64,000 bases of DNA, from assembly GCA_019426215.1 (NCBI GenBank), contig CM033397.1, forward strand, positions 29,018,480-29,082,479. Reading direction: 5' to 3'. Under the pieces are notes generated by a model. That model ran no database searches. It was given only the letters and a program-made list of their open reading frames with translations, and was not told where the DNA came from. Numbering within the stretch: position 1 is the stretch's first letter; every line of letters starts with the position of its first letter. Made by a program: the position numbers and the translations under genes. This DNA is from Buddleja alternifolia. Lineage: Eukaryota > Streptophyta > Magnoliopsida > Lamiales > Scrophulariaceae. Of this stretch, positions 48,236 to 59,003 are shown in pieces.

Positions 48236-48566
48236 AGGGTAAATTACACCCAACCCCCTTGTGATAGGTCTTATTATCACTCCACTCCCTATGCAAAAAA
48301 AATTAACACAAAACCCCCCTAAAAATTTAAATTATACACACTGCCTCCTTTAAAAATTTTGGGCTAAAAACTTCGCTGAAAGGACAAAAATACCCTTATT
48401 TTTAAAAATATTTACACAAATATTTTTCTATTTTATTTTATATTTACTAATTATTTTATAATTTTCTTTTCCTTTCTTCCCCCAACTTCATCTTCTTCCC
48501 CAAAACCCTAACCCTAATACACTATTTCTTCACCCATCCAAAATCAAACCCCAAAATCAACTTCTC

Positions 48567-49656
48567 TAGGGGTGTTCATGGTTTTCAGAAACCGTACCTT
48601 ACCGACCGTACCGCACCGTACTGTACCGAAATAATGATTTTTTTACTGAAAATTATCGGTTTTGGTACGAGCCGTTACCGTACCGAATATTTTGGTATGG
48701 TTTAGGTTTTAAAAATTCAATACCAGTAAAAAACCGTACCGGACCGTATGTGTATATATATATATATATAACTATTCATTGTATATTATTTGTAATGTTT
48801 TAGGATTTATAGATACAAATATATAGGAAATTGATTTCTTACCAAAACTTGTGGGAATGTGTGATGTTTTAGAAATATGAAAAATTAAGTAAATTTTATT
48901 AAAATTGACAAGTAGTTAAAAGATAGATTAAAATTATTTTCTAGAATTATTTCAAGACTCCAAATCATAATACTAACATCAAGAATGTGAATTAGATTAT
49001 AACACTTACTTGAGGAAGCAGACGAGGCTGAGGTACAAAATACAAGAATTTGAATCTCCATAATTTTTTTGGTAGTTAGGTTCAATAGTCGCGAATTATA
49101 ATAATTCAAACTATTATTGTAAAAGCTTACATTCTTATCAATTTAATCATTATTTAGTTTGACAATTTTTTTTAAGTTTATTACCTAGTAGTTATAGTTA
49201 ACAACCAATTTACAACCACATTTCTGAAGGAAAAGAGAACATATTAATTCTAAGCATAAGTTTATCGGTTCTCATTCAAAAAAATTCTTCTATTGCAAAG
49301 TCTAGTTTTTTTTCCTTTCCCCCCCTCCCTTTTTTTTTCTACGAACAAAAGTGCAAAAGAAACATGCATTGAGACGAGAGATGAGATTTGTTCTCTTTTA
49401 GTGTATTGTATAGATAATGTTTCTTGAAATTTTTTTGCATAAAAAGTGGAAATGATAATACATAGATAAATCATGTGATCTATATAGTAAAAATACCGCA
49501 AGACCGTACCGTACCATACCAAAACCGTATCATACCGGATACGATGGTATAGGTTTCGAAAAGTCCAATTTTGGTATTAGTTGTCCTAAAACCGGATTAT
49601 TGGTAAGATATAAATTTTATAAAAATACCGCAAAAATCGAACCGTGTGCACCCCTA
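48567..49656. mobile_element. hAT-type element (1090 bp) nested in the Mutator-like element
   Basis: The left end is TAGGGGTGTTCATGG and the right end GTGCACCCCTA. The 8-bp flanks AACTTCTC (48559-48566 and 49657-49664) are a perfect duplication. Subterminal DNA is full of ACCGTACCG-type words on both sides, as expected for transposase binding sites. No transposase frame was seen. The terminal repeat is shared with 26811-27617. Confidence 0.9.
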
Positions 49657-50257
49657 AACTTCTCCATCCAAAATTAGCCCCCAAACATACATTATACATA
49701 TATTATCATTGCCCGTTGTCCACCACCGAACAAAAAACAGCTCAACCACCTTCTCTTCGTCTGTAAATCGAGCCACCACAGCGCTGCCGCCTCTCCCCTA
49801 CAAATCGAGCAACCATCTCTTCCCTCTCAAAAATAGCGCCACCAGCTTCTCCTAGTTTTTGAATCGAGCCACCATCAATTCTTGGTGCAATGGGGCAAAT
49901 TTCAGGTTGGAGTTTTGGATTTGCAGTGGGTTTGAAGGATGGATTTGAAGGTGCTGGATTAGCAGATTTTGGTTTGCAGGTGGGTTTTGAATGTTGAATT
50001 TCGAGACGTGTTGGATTTGCCGGTTGCTGGTGGTTGCCGAAGGGCAGGAGATGGGGAGGCGGGCGAAGGTGGAAATGGAGTGTGGCGGCGAACTGAGGGG
50101 GAGTGAGGTGGCAGCAGAGGGCATATGCAAATGTGGTGAGCTATGGCAGCGGGCAGACGGGGAGGCGAGGTGACGATAGGTGGAGAAAAACGTTGGTAGA
50201 TAGAAGATGGTGGCTCAGGCGACTTGGAGTTGGGTGATGGCGATGCTAGCGGTGGTC

Positions 50258-50310
50258 GCCGGAGAAGAGGGTGGTGGCGGTGTCTGCCGGAGAAGAGGGT
50301 GGTGGCGGTG
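50258..50310. repeat. Two-copy 28-bp tandem repeat
   Basis: GCCGGAGAAGAGGGTGGTGG is repeated at 50258 and 50286 inside the GC-rich interior of the Mutator-like element. Confidence 0.9.
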
Positions 50311-50661
50311 TGTTATAAATCATATTTTTTGAACATAATATATTTATATATAAAAATTATATATTTATAAATTATATTTAACTTTTATTATAAATTATAT
50401 TTAATAAAATATAAGTATTTAAGGTTGACAGTCGATCTTAGCAGATCATATCCAACGGTTGTTGGATTAAGGACAAAATAGTCTTTTACTGATAAAATAC
50501 TAATAACCAGTCACATAATAGGCAAGTGGCGCGCGTGAGGAGGTAAATAACTTCTTTAATTGATTCACAGGGGGTTAACATGATAATTTTTTTCTTATAG
50601 GGGGCGGAGTGATAATAAGGTCGATCACAGGGGGGTTGGGTGTGATTTACCCGTTAAATAT

Positions 50662-52335
50662 ATGTCCAAAATATTAAAACATTCACACTCTTAAGTCAAA
50701 CAACACAGATTTTCCAAACAACACAGTCTTCATCACACATGCCTCTTACATGTGTTTAACAAGCATATTCATATATGAAAAAGGCTTTTTTCACAATTAA
50801 TTCTTATAAAAAAAAAATAAAAATGAAAAAACAGCTCAATCAATTAATACGGATAACACAATGGTGCAATAGGAATTTTGCTGTCTGTGTTTATTTCTTT
50901 TACACCTTAATGTGTGTGAAAAAGATAGACACACGAGCACATTTTGAAGTAACATTCTAAGTATACTCTCGATATATACAGAATTTTCCCAATTGGTATT
51001 TGTTTTGGACATATTTTCAATACCAAGGATGTTATGCTCGCATGTCTTTTATAAATATACTACTTTCAAATCTATTGATTGCAATGTGAAATTGAACCTT
51101 TAATGAACTTTCTAAAAGTAATATTCAACAATTAAACTTGAGGTTTTTAACGGTTCTTTATACACATTTCATTTTCCCCTTCATATCTGACACAAGATTT
51201 TACAATTTACCTTTTTTATATATCTGTAATTGTGGTGGTGTGCGTAAGTTTCTAACATTACCATATTCCTAATCTCTATGTAATTTTTATCAAAAAAATA
51301 AAATAAAATCTCTATGTAATTATTGTTACATTTTAGGTCTAAAATAGAGCAAAACGCATGCTTTTGTCAAGTAATTTCTTTCTTGCTTCAAGCTCCATCC
51401 GTTAAAATTTACCAAAACAAAAGTTCCAACTACTTTCTATCTCAAATACAAAATTGCAATCTCACCGTCAAATATTAACTATTCAGTGCCAAAAACGTTA
51501 CTTTATCTGAGTGTAAATGAAATATAAATGAAAAAAATAATAAATCAAGAGAGCTATCTTTGGATCAATCGAAAGACAAAAAAAAAAAAAAAAAACCAAG
51601 AGAGAATCGTTGATACTTGATTGGGCAAAATTCAATCAAAGTTTATAAAGACTAAAATGCCCCTAAATTTGAAGATAATAGCAAAAAAAGCAAAAAATAT
51701 TGGGATCCCCTCTTTTTAAACAATTCAAGTCTGGTTGACCTTACGGCCCGAATCATCCTGATTGATCATTATTGGACACATGGCACAATTCTGAAAATCC
51801 AATTGTCACATCATAATACATGATAACCATTATAAATACTCTCAATAACACAATTATCGGTGACAAGCAATCATTGCAGATTAATTACTTTGATTCACCA
51901 GGCATGAACCTCTAAATATTCACATTTTACTTATTAACATAGCAGAAGGTAGAAGCTAATATTAGGATACAATCACCTAATTATATTGAACTACGATCAG
52001 ACTTAATTCTAATTGACTAGGTATATAAACAATTTAATTTAACTTGAGGACAATCTATGTTCCCAATTAATTTGAGCCCGTGTTCGACCTCTTAAGTTAT
52101 TAACTTGGTCCGAATTACCAACGAAATTCGAGCTAACTCACTATTAAACTTCAACTTATATTTATGGTTTGCAAATAAACCATTAATCTCAATATAATAT
52201 CATTTACAAAATATACAAAAGAATAAAGACGAAATCTGTAAAGACCAAAATGCCCTTAACTTGGGCTCCCAATTTATAAGTCAAGAAAACAATCGGCTCT
52301 GCTAATCCCCAAATTCAAAGAGCTCAACCCTAATT
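50662..52335. other. Intergenic region upstream of OSB gene
   Basis: AT-rich with no supported gene. The final 100 bases should hold the OSB promoter and 5' UTR; AATTTATAAGTC at about 52270 is a possible TATA box. Confidence 0.5.
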
Positions 52336-52467
52336 ATGAAACTACCCGCCAAACCTTCCAAATTGTGCTTCAAAATTTCATGGGGAGTGCCCGTCTTCTT
52401 CTCCTGGGCCGATTCAAGAACGCCGCATCAATCCCTTCCCGCCTCTTCTCATCTTCCGCCGCCCTGA
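52336..52467 (+). promoter_or_regulatory. Upstream ORF overlapping the OSB start
   Basis: An ATG at 52336 opens a 43-codon frame in a different phase. It ends at TGA 52465-52467, past the OSB ATG at 52380. If the mRNA starts upstream of it, it could lower OSB translation. The transcription start is unknown. Confidence 0.4.
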
Positions 52468-54347
52468 TACGGCGGCGGTCCTCGATCCACCACTCGGAAG
52501 GATCCGACGGCGAAAGCGCTCTTTATAAACGCGCTCTCAAGCTCCAGAGACCCACCACTATCGAGTTTCGGAAGAGTTTGTTCAACTCCGTGAGCTTAAT
52601 CGGTACAATAGAACTCCATTTCAAAGAATGCAACACCGATAAATTCGGCGTCCACACTCGTCTTAAAGTTAAAGCTTCCGGTGGCCCTTACGCGCATCAT
52701 AGGTGACGATTCGTTGGCCATTTGATTTGTGTTTATCGTTTGGTTGTGATTTTTATTTTTGTATTTGTTTCATACTTGTGATTATTCAGGGTGTTGCTAA
52801 AATTTTGGGATGAAATGGCAGAGATGTCTGTCCAGCATCTGAAGCCGGATGATTTTATTTATGTTTCCGGTTATCTAAGCTCGTACGTGCAGGTGGATGA
52901 GGACGGAAAATCGACGCGGAATTATGAGGTTAGGAGAATGTGAATTTTATTAGTAATTTAATACTTGAGAGTTGAGACGAAGAGTGACCAATGATCTAGA
53001 CATTAATTTGTGGCCTTACTCTATCTGCGATTGGTTCTTAATTGTTATTAGTCTAACAGAGTTCTCATTGTTAATGATTGAAGTGATCCTCGAATATGCT
53101 TTTAGTAGAAATATCCACTCTATTAGTTCCTTGTTATTGTGATAAGCAGATTAGCATGTTGTCCAGTAATTCAAGAAACTTTTATGTTCTCCAATAGTGG
53201 TGTAAATTCGGATTTAAGTCCTTGTGGTTTTCTAAATTTGACTAGTTACATTGTTCTGTCAGGATAGCTCTTTCCAGTTGCATAGAACACCTCAACTACC
53301 TGGTCGAAAGGAAGTTAAATAAAAGTAAAAAGATGTAATCAAGAAAGCAGTTTGGGAACTTTTTTTATTGACACATCCACTCACATGATTTAATATCCAT
53401 ATTCCTCTTGTATAAATGTCCTCATTGACTCCCAATTTTCAGTTTTATTAACCCGAAGAGTTGAAACTTTTGGATAAAACCTGATTATTTGAAAAGAGCA
53501 TTGAAAAGAAAGAGAGAAAAAACACAGATAGCTTGCAGCAATGTATTTGTATATTTCTTATTCGCCCATTCTCCATTTTGTAATAGTACATTTATTTTCA
53601 AGTTCCACTTGCACCTTTCATACCATATCGTGGTAATGTGGGATGAATTTGGGATCTGGGCTTGTAGTATGAGAATACTTTGATTAATCTTTGTGCTATT
53701 TTTCGAGTATCAGGGTCAAATTAGGAGATGCTGATTTTTTGAATTCTCCAAACTAAGCTCTGAATACCATATTTATTCATATTAAATCTGATTAGTGATG
53801 GATACAAACCAATTTTGTTAGTTATGCTTGTATAATGAATTTGTCATATGTAGGTAAATGTTACAGAGGTAAATTTTGTTGCTAAACAAGGTCTTGGGCC
53901 AGCCTGCCAAAACTCTGTGAAGTTGGAACCAAAAGGTACATTTCCTTTATTTGTATCTGACGAAGTCAGTGAGGGTAAAGCGTATTAAAGCTTTTGGTGT
54001 GCCAAATATTCACAATTCGTATCAGATACTCCTATCTAATCTGTATGTGCGTCAATTTTGCAGTTTCATATGAGGATATGATGCAAATGCATAGAAACCG
54101 ACTTCATCTATGGCAAATATTCTTCGCCAACCCATCTGAGTGGTGGGATAATAGAAAATGTAAAACGAAACCAATTGCTCCCGACTTTAAGCATAAGGAT
54201 ACCGGCGAGGCATTATGGCTCAAAGACACCGATCCACCATGGATCAAAAAACAACTTGAATTGCATCATTCAAGATTGAGCAAACGAAGCCCAGGTGAAC
54301 GCAGAAATTGTTTGTCACGTCTGTCCCCTTTGGTTTATGATGATTGA
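52380..54347 (+). CDS. Organellar single-stranded DNA-binding protein (OSB1-like), 4 exons
   Basis: OSB proteins bind single-stranded DNA in plant mitochondria or plastids and limit illegitimate recombination. Exons 52380-52702, 52790-52928, 53854-53935 and 54064-54347 have consistent phases and GT-AG introns and give 275 aa. The start ATG (MGSARLLLLGRFKNAASIP) opens an Arg/Ser/Ala-rich presequence (about 1-40) typical of mitochondrial targeting. An OB-fold-like domain follows (SLFNSVSLIGTIELHFKEC, VLLKFWDEMAEM, DFIYVSGYLSSYVQ, NVTEVNFVA). The C-terminus carries one PDF-type motif: LWQIFFANPSEWWDNRKCK, APDFKHKDTGEALWL and PPWIKKQL. It appears intact. The subtype is inferred from length and the single motif. 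Confidence 0.9.
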
Positions 54348-56142
54348 CAAGGAACTTGAAATCTCATATGGAGCTAAAATGGTGAGCTCTTTCTTCTTTG
54401 CTTTTCGATCTTAAGATCTCTTTATTGGGTAAAGGGCAGGAGCTCTATGTTTCAGATGTTGGTTTGGGCTGAAATCAAGTAATTCCGCTTTAACCCATGG
54501 TAAAAAAAGCTGACCACCTCTTTGTGGATATTTGCTGTGCATAATTAGTGCTGGAAGTAAGATCATACATTGGATAGTTACTTACTGTATTGTATTGCAA
54601 ATTATATGTGTCTATGATACCTCAGCATGATCGAGTGAAGTAGTTTCAACTCTTTGATGGATAACAAGAATGGTTTTCTACAGTTTGAAATATGTTCTTG
54701 TACAATTTAGAATGTCTTAGCATCTGTGTTCAGATGGTTTCTTCTACTTCGTCGTTTTCAGTTAACTCAAACGACTGTATTATTATCGTGTGATATGCGA
54801 TCTAAACAATTTGCAACCTGGAGCAGGTACAGTTTTTCTCTGTGCAGAAACGAGTTCTATTTTCTTTTGACCTCTTTTTTTTCATGTCCATAAAATAGGA
54901 GGCCATAGTTGCTGTTGATATATTGTTGCCATGATTAATGAGTTTGTGGAGTCTAATATAAACGAAGCAAGCACAATAAACATAGGGTTTTGGTAATTTG
55001 TTAGGATGGTATTTTTGTCATATCGCAGTTGCTTTGTAGCTATGGTGAGGCGCATAACCCGTAGTAAGTGTACTAGATTGTGCATGTAAAATGGTGGTTG
55101 TGAGTTCGGATATTAGTACCTTAGAGATAATTGTACTTAAAATATTGAAACTACTATATTATTTTATTCTAAGTTAAATCTATTATGAGGGTGAATTATT
55201 GATTAAATAAATTAACAAACTAAGGCCTACACTAATGAAAGAAATCAACCAATTACTCAGTTTATTACATGATGTCTTTCTGACCAGATCATTAGATTGT
55301 CTAGGTTGGTTTGACTCAGCTTTTGCATTTTTTGATTATATGATAATTGATTCTTGCATAATTTCTTATGGTAAAAACGGGCTTGTATGGTTTTGTTTTC
55401 AATTCAAATTCTCAATTCTCAACCACTTTGAGACTCCAGATCATGTTTGGGTCATCTGTTTTCATTCAAAATTTTGGTTATCAATTTCAGAAAATATCTC
55501 TCATGGCTTATCTCAATTTTGAAATTTCAAAAGCCCATTATCATCCTTTATCATCTTCCCCATGATATACCTCAATCTCATTTATCAATTATAATTATCA
55601 CATCACTTCTCACCCTCCCTATTTTCATCCAATATAACTAACTACGTTAATAACTACAATCAATTTTGCTTTATGTCTATTAAATACCCACTTTTTACAA
55701 TATCTTATCTTATTTCTCTAAGAATGTACGTCTTTTCATGTTAAAAAATAGTGTGGTTTTGTAACTCAACAATATCCAAACAAGATTATAGAAAATGGGG
55801 CAACACAATCATCAAAGTAGTGTTTGGACTAAAGATACAAAACTTGTCAACTGCTAGGTCAAACGCACCCTTAGTTTAAGATGAAATACCCTTAGTTGTT
55901 CACTACATAATCTCTTTGTATAATAATTCTATTCTCGTTAATGATTTCTTGTATATCTATATGAAAATTCGATTAACAAAAACACATTAAAGCAATCTAT
56001 GAAATTCTTCGTTTACACTGAATTCACACAAAGAGAGCAAATTTTATGATGTAATGTTTTGTTTTTCGTTTTTGGAACTAGTGAGCTTTGTTATATATAT
56101 ATATCTCAAACAGTACATTTGTAACTAGGCATACCAGGTGGA
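54348..56142. other. Intergenic region downstream of OSB gene
   Basis: The first part should be OSB 3' UTR. No other gene was recognised; frames at 55235-55641 lack any homology or splice support. Confidence 0.5.
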
Positions 56143-56400
56143 TTACACCCCTACATATTTGCTTTGAATAACATTCCATATACTTTCAACTACTTCCCTA
56201 ACACTATTTCTTTCATTTACAAAGTATCTCTTGTTTTTTTTTAGCCAAATATAATAAACTATAGCTGCAAAAATAGCTCTCTTTTTACAACTCAAACTGG
56301 TCTTACCTCTACTCATGCGACTACTCCATGTCACCATGTTATCCCATTCAATTTGTTGACACCGCATCATCACTTTAGTCCAGCATTCCTGTGTAAATTC
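56143..56400 (-). pseudogene. LINE-type reverse transcriptase tail (zinc-binding RVT region), remnant
   Basis: A 76-residue open frame has MRCQQIEWDNMVTWSSRM, then AAIVYYIWLKKNKRYFVNE and REVVESIWNVI. The A-x-x-Y-x-I-W-x-x-x-N pattern resembles the C-terminal zf-RVT zone of plant non-LTR retrotransposons. The RT and endonuclease domains are missing. It is a short relic. Confidence 0.6.
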
Positions 56401-57689
56401 ACACTTTATGATGTAATGTTTAATCCTAAATGTTTTCGTAATTTATCTCCTCTAGGTCTCAAAACAAGGCACAAGTTCACATAATTGGTAGCTAAACAAT
56501 CACACATCTTGAGAACAACTATCGAACATATAGCCATAAACAAATTAATCCATAAAAATAAATATCAAAAATCAAACATCGTAATTTGCCTTCACACAAC
56601 CTAAAATCAAAGAAAATTAGTGCATAATTAATCGAATAATTCAAATGTGCTCAAAAACATGTTTGACAAAACAAATCTCAAAAGACAAAAGAAAAAATTC
56701 CGTAAGACAATTTTGATAGTGGATCTTCGCTTGAATCCTCCGTCTTTGTAGACAAGGTCGAAGTTTCAAGTATTTGTTTGCTGAACCCAGCTTTCTCTCA
56801 AGCCTCTCGATGCGTTTTTGGTAAAATATGCTCTTAATAGATCTAACTCTCAAATTTTGCCCTAAAAAGACTTTTGATTGCTAATCATACGCCCATGACG
56901 CCAGTGCAATGCATCCAGACGCCATGGTATTCAATCTATAACTTCGGGTAATTTTTCTTGGATGCCGTGACATTCAACACTTTCGTTGTGAAGTCTGTGA
57001 ATTAGCAACACTTTTCATATTTATGTCATAACTCTCTCTATAGTCATCGGATTGTGGAGATTTAAGTACTAAGGAAAGCTAAGAGATAGATCTATAATTG
57101 TATAGAGGTATCAAGTTCTGAATCAGCCTCTAAAAACTCGAAAATCGCGTACAATGTGCAAATAATAAAAACTTCATTATACGGTATCTTGTTTTGCTTA
57201 TTTGTTTTGTTTTAAGTTCGATCTGGACATTAATTCTTAGAGATCATTGTCCACTCACATTTTTATTCTACAAAAAATTATATGGACAAATCAAAACATT
57301 TGTAGGATAAAATTAACCGAAAACTAATAAATATCACGTAAATAGGGGACCAAAAAAGTGTAAAATTTGAATCTATCACCTAAACTTTTTATACAATATA
57401 TAGATAGTCATTTGTATTGTAATTCATAACTCAAAACTGAATAAAATTTTCTAACGCGACAATAGATGTAGGCAATTTTGTTTCAAACCACGTAAATTTT
57501 GAATCTTCATATTTTTCCATTAATTCCTAACAACTCCAATAAAATGTCGAATTGCACGAATCATGTCTTCCTGTATCTTGAATTTTCTTTCCACATTCGT
57601 CTATTACTTAATTTCTTCCTATCAACTATTTCAATTGAAGTAGAACTCTAGCTGTCTACTTCATTTAGCTCGTTTTTCGTTGGACAAAA
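56401..57689. other. Intergenic region before gypsy-2
   Basis: AT-rich with no supported gene. Small frames at 56641-56853 carry no recognised domain. Confidence 0.5.
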
Positions 57690-58218
57690 CGAACCCAATC
57701 CAATGACCCAGGCAGGTCGAACCTGACTATGCAAAAATGAATTATAGACTGGACTTGACTGAGTCAAGTTGCCTACGCACCCATCGTAATAGGATCAAGT
57801 CTAGACGTAGTTCAGATACAGGAGTTAGAAAATACGTGTTTTGCTTCCGATAATACGAGGCCAACCGCCTCAAGTATTTGATTACCAAGATAATGAGTAT
57901 TTAAATTTTTGGAGTGCTATTTCAGATAATTTCTTGATTGGTCCCCCCCCCCCCCAAATGAACAAATGGGGGTATTTATAAGGTGTGAAATAGCCACTAT
58001 TCGTGACATGACAGTTGGGCCTGCAGGGCCTGAATAAGTGTCAAATAATGATTGGATTCGCATTATATGAGTCACCGGGTCGGTGAACCGAGTTGGCGAA
58101 TCGGGTCGGGTTGTAACCTGACCCGCTAAGATATTAAATATTTATAAAATAATAGTAGTTGTATATTGTTAACCATTGACTAGGAGGAAGTATAGGGATG
58201 AATAATTTACTCTCATCA
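57690..58218 (-). repeat. Gypsy-2 3' LTR (left limit approximate)
   Basis: The right limit is set by CTCATCA at 58212-58218, next to a polypurine tract (CTGGGGGACTAAA on minus). The left limit is uncertain because the other LTR is not in the window. It contains a C run at about 57942-57955. Confidence 0.6.
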
Positions 58219-59003
58219 TTTAGTCCCCCAGTTCGTAGGCCTCGATGCGTGGCCATCGTGCCTATGAACTGCGTGTAGCAGGCGTAAAATGATGATTACT
58301 TCGAATAGTTTTCATCATCATTTTATCGAGGCAAGTGATGTAGAGATACTACAATGAATCGGGTTTAGATAATGTTTTTCTGGTGGATGAAGCCACGTGT
58401 TAGGTAGGTTTATAGCGAGTGGCACCACGCGTCTTTAATGCTAGTAACTGCTATGCAACTATATATTATTAAAAGGTGGATAGTGGGGTGAATGAACAGT
58501 CACTCCATCTGATCCGTCCATTTTAAATTTGTAACTGATATCAATCATCAGATTTAACCTTTGATATTCCCCCCCAATTGAGTCTATAAATAGGGAAATA
58601 TTAGGCCTATTTTCACTTTTCACTTCGTCGATCCTTCTAGAGTGAACATTCAAGGGAAAAACAAAGAGAAAGTATAAGGAGGAATTTTGGCAAGAACTAT
58701 AAGGTTTTTCGGAGAGATCTTTATATTTTGTGTTTTCACAGAGATTTCCAAGATTCTGTATTTGAATTTTACAGGTTAAAGAAGAAGAAATTCTGGGTAA
58801 AGGCCATCGTTTCGAGTCGTGCAGATTAGGGCTTTCTCCACCTTTAAATCCCATCTAATCTACATGCAAGATCCCATTCTTAGGTATTTTTCTCTTTTCG
58901 TATCTGTCTGTCTCCATCCTTAATTTTTTTGGGGTTTTTTGGTTTATTTTTTGTTTTCCTCGTATTTTCTTTAGCCCCGTATTTGACTGTGTGTGGTAGT
59001 ACT
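58219..59003 (+). promoter_or_regulatory. Promoter and leader of the gypsy-2 antisense gene
   Basis: This internal, non-LTR region precedes the plus-strand gene. TATAAATAGG at 58585 is a strong plant-type TATA box, with pyrimidine-rich CACTTTTCACTTCGTCG about 30 bp downstream as a likely start area. The leader would be about 390 bases, possibly spliced. A minus-strand frame at 58459-58854 looks fortuitous. Confidence 0.55.

Larger units (their letters stand above)
48236..50652. mobile_element. Mutator-like element, 2417 bp, possible Pack-MULE
   Basis: The flanks GTTAAATAT at 48227-48235 and 50653-50661 are a perfect 9-bp duplication. The termini are long inverted repeats of about 90 bp: left AGGGTAAATTACACCCAACC and TCTTATTATCACTCC, right the same in reverse. 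No transposase was seen. Inside are CCAAAACCCTAACCCTAA leader-like DNA and GC-richer, codon-like DNA (about 49690-50315) unlike MITE filler, which could be captured host sequence. A hAT element occupies 48567-49656. Confidence 0.85.

Noticed and set aside
48500..48520. Telomere-like AAAACCCTAACCCTAA
   Set aside because: Only about two units; it reads as leader-like DNA inside a transposon, not an interstitial telomere array.
55235..55641. Overlapping plus-strand ORFs as genes
   Set aside because: Hydrophobic, AT-driven frames without splice support or homology signs, in an AT-rich intergenic stretch.
58459..58854. 131-codon minus-strand ORF
   Set aside because: It lies across the TATA box and leader of the plus-strand accessory gene and has no recognisable domain.
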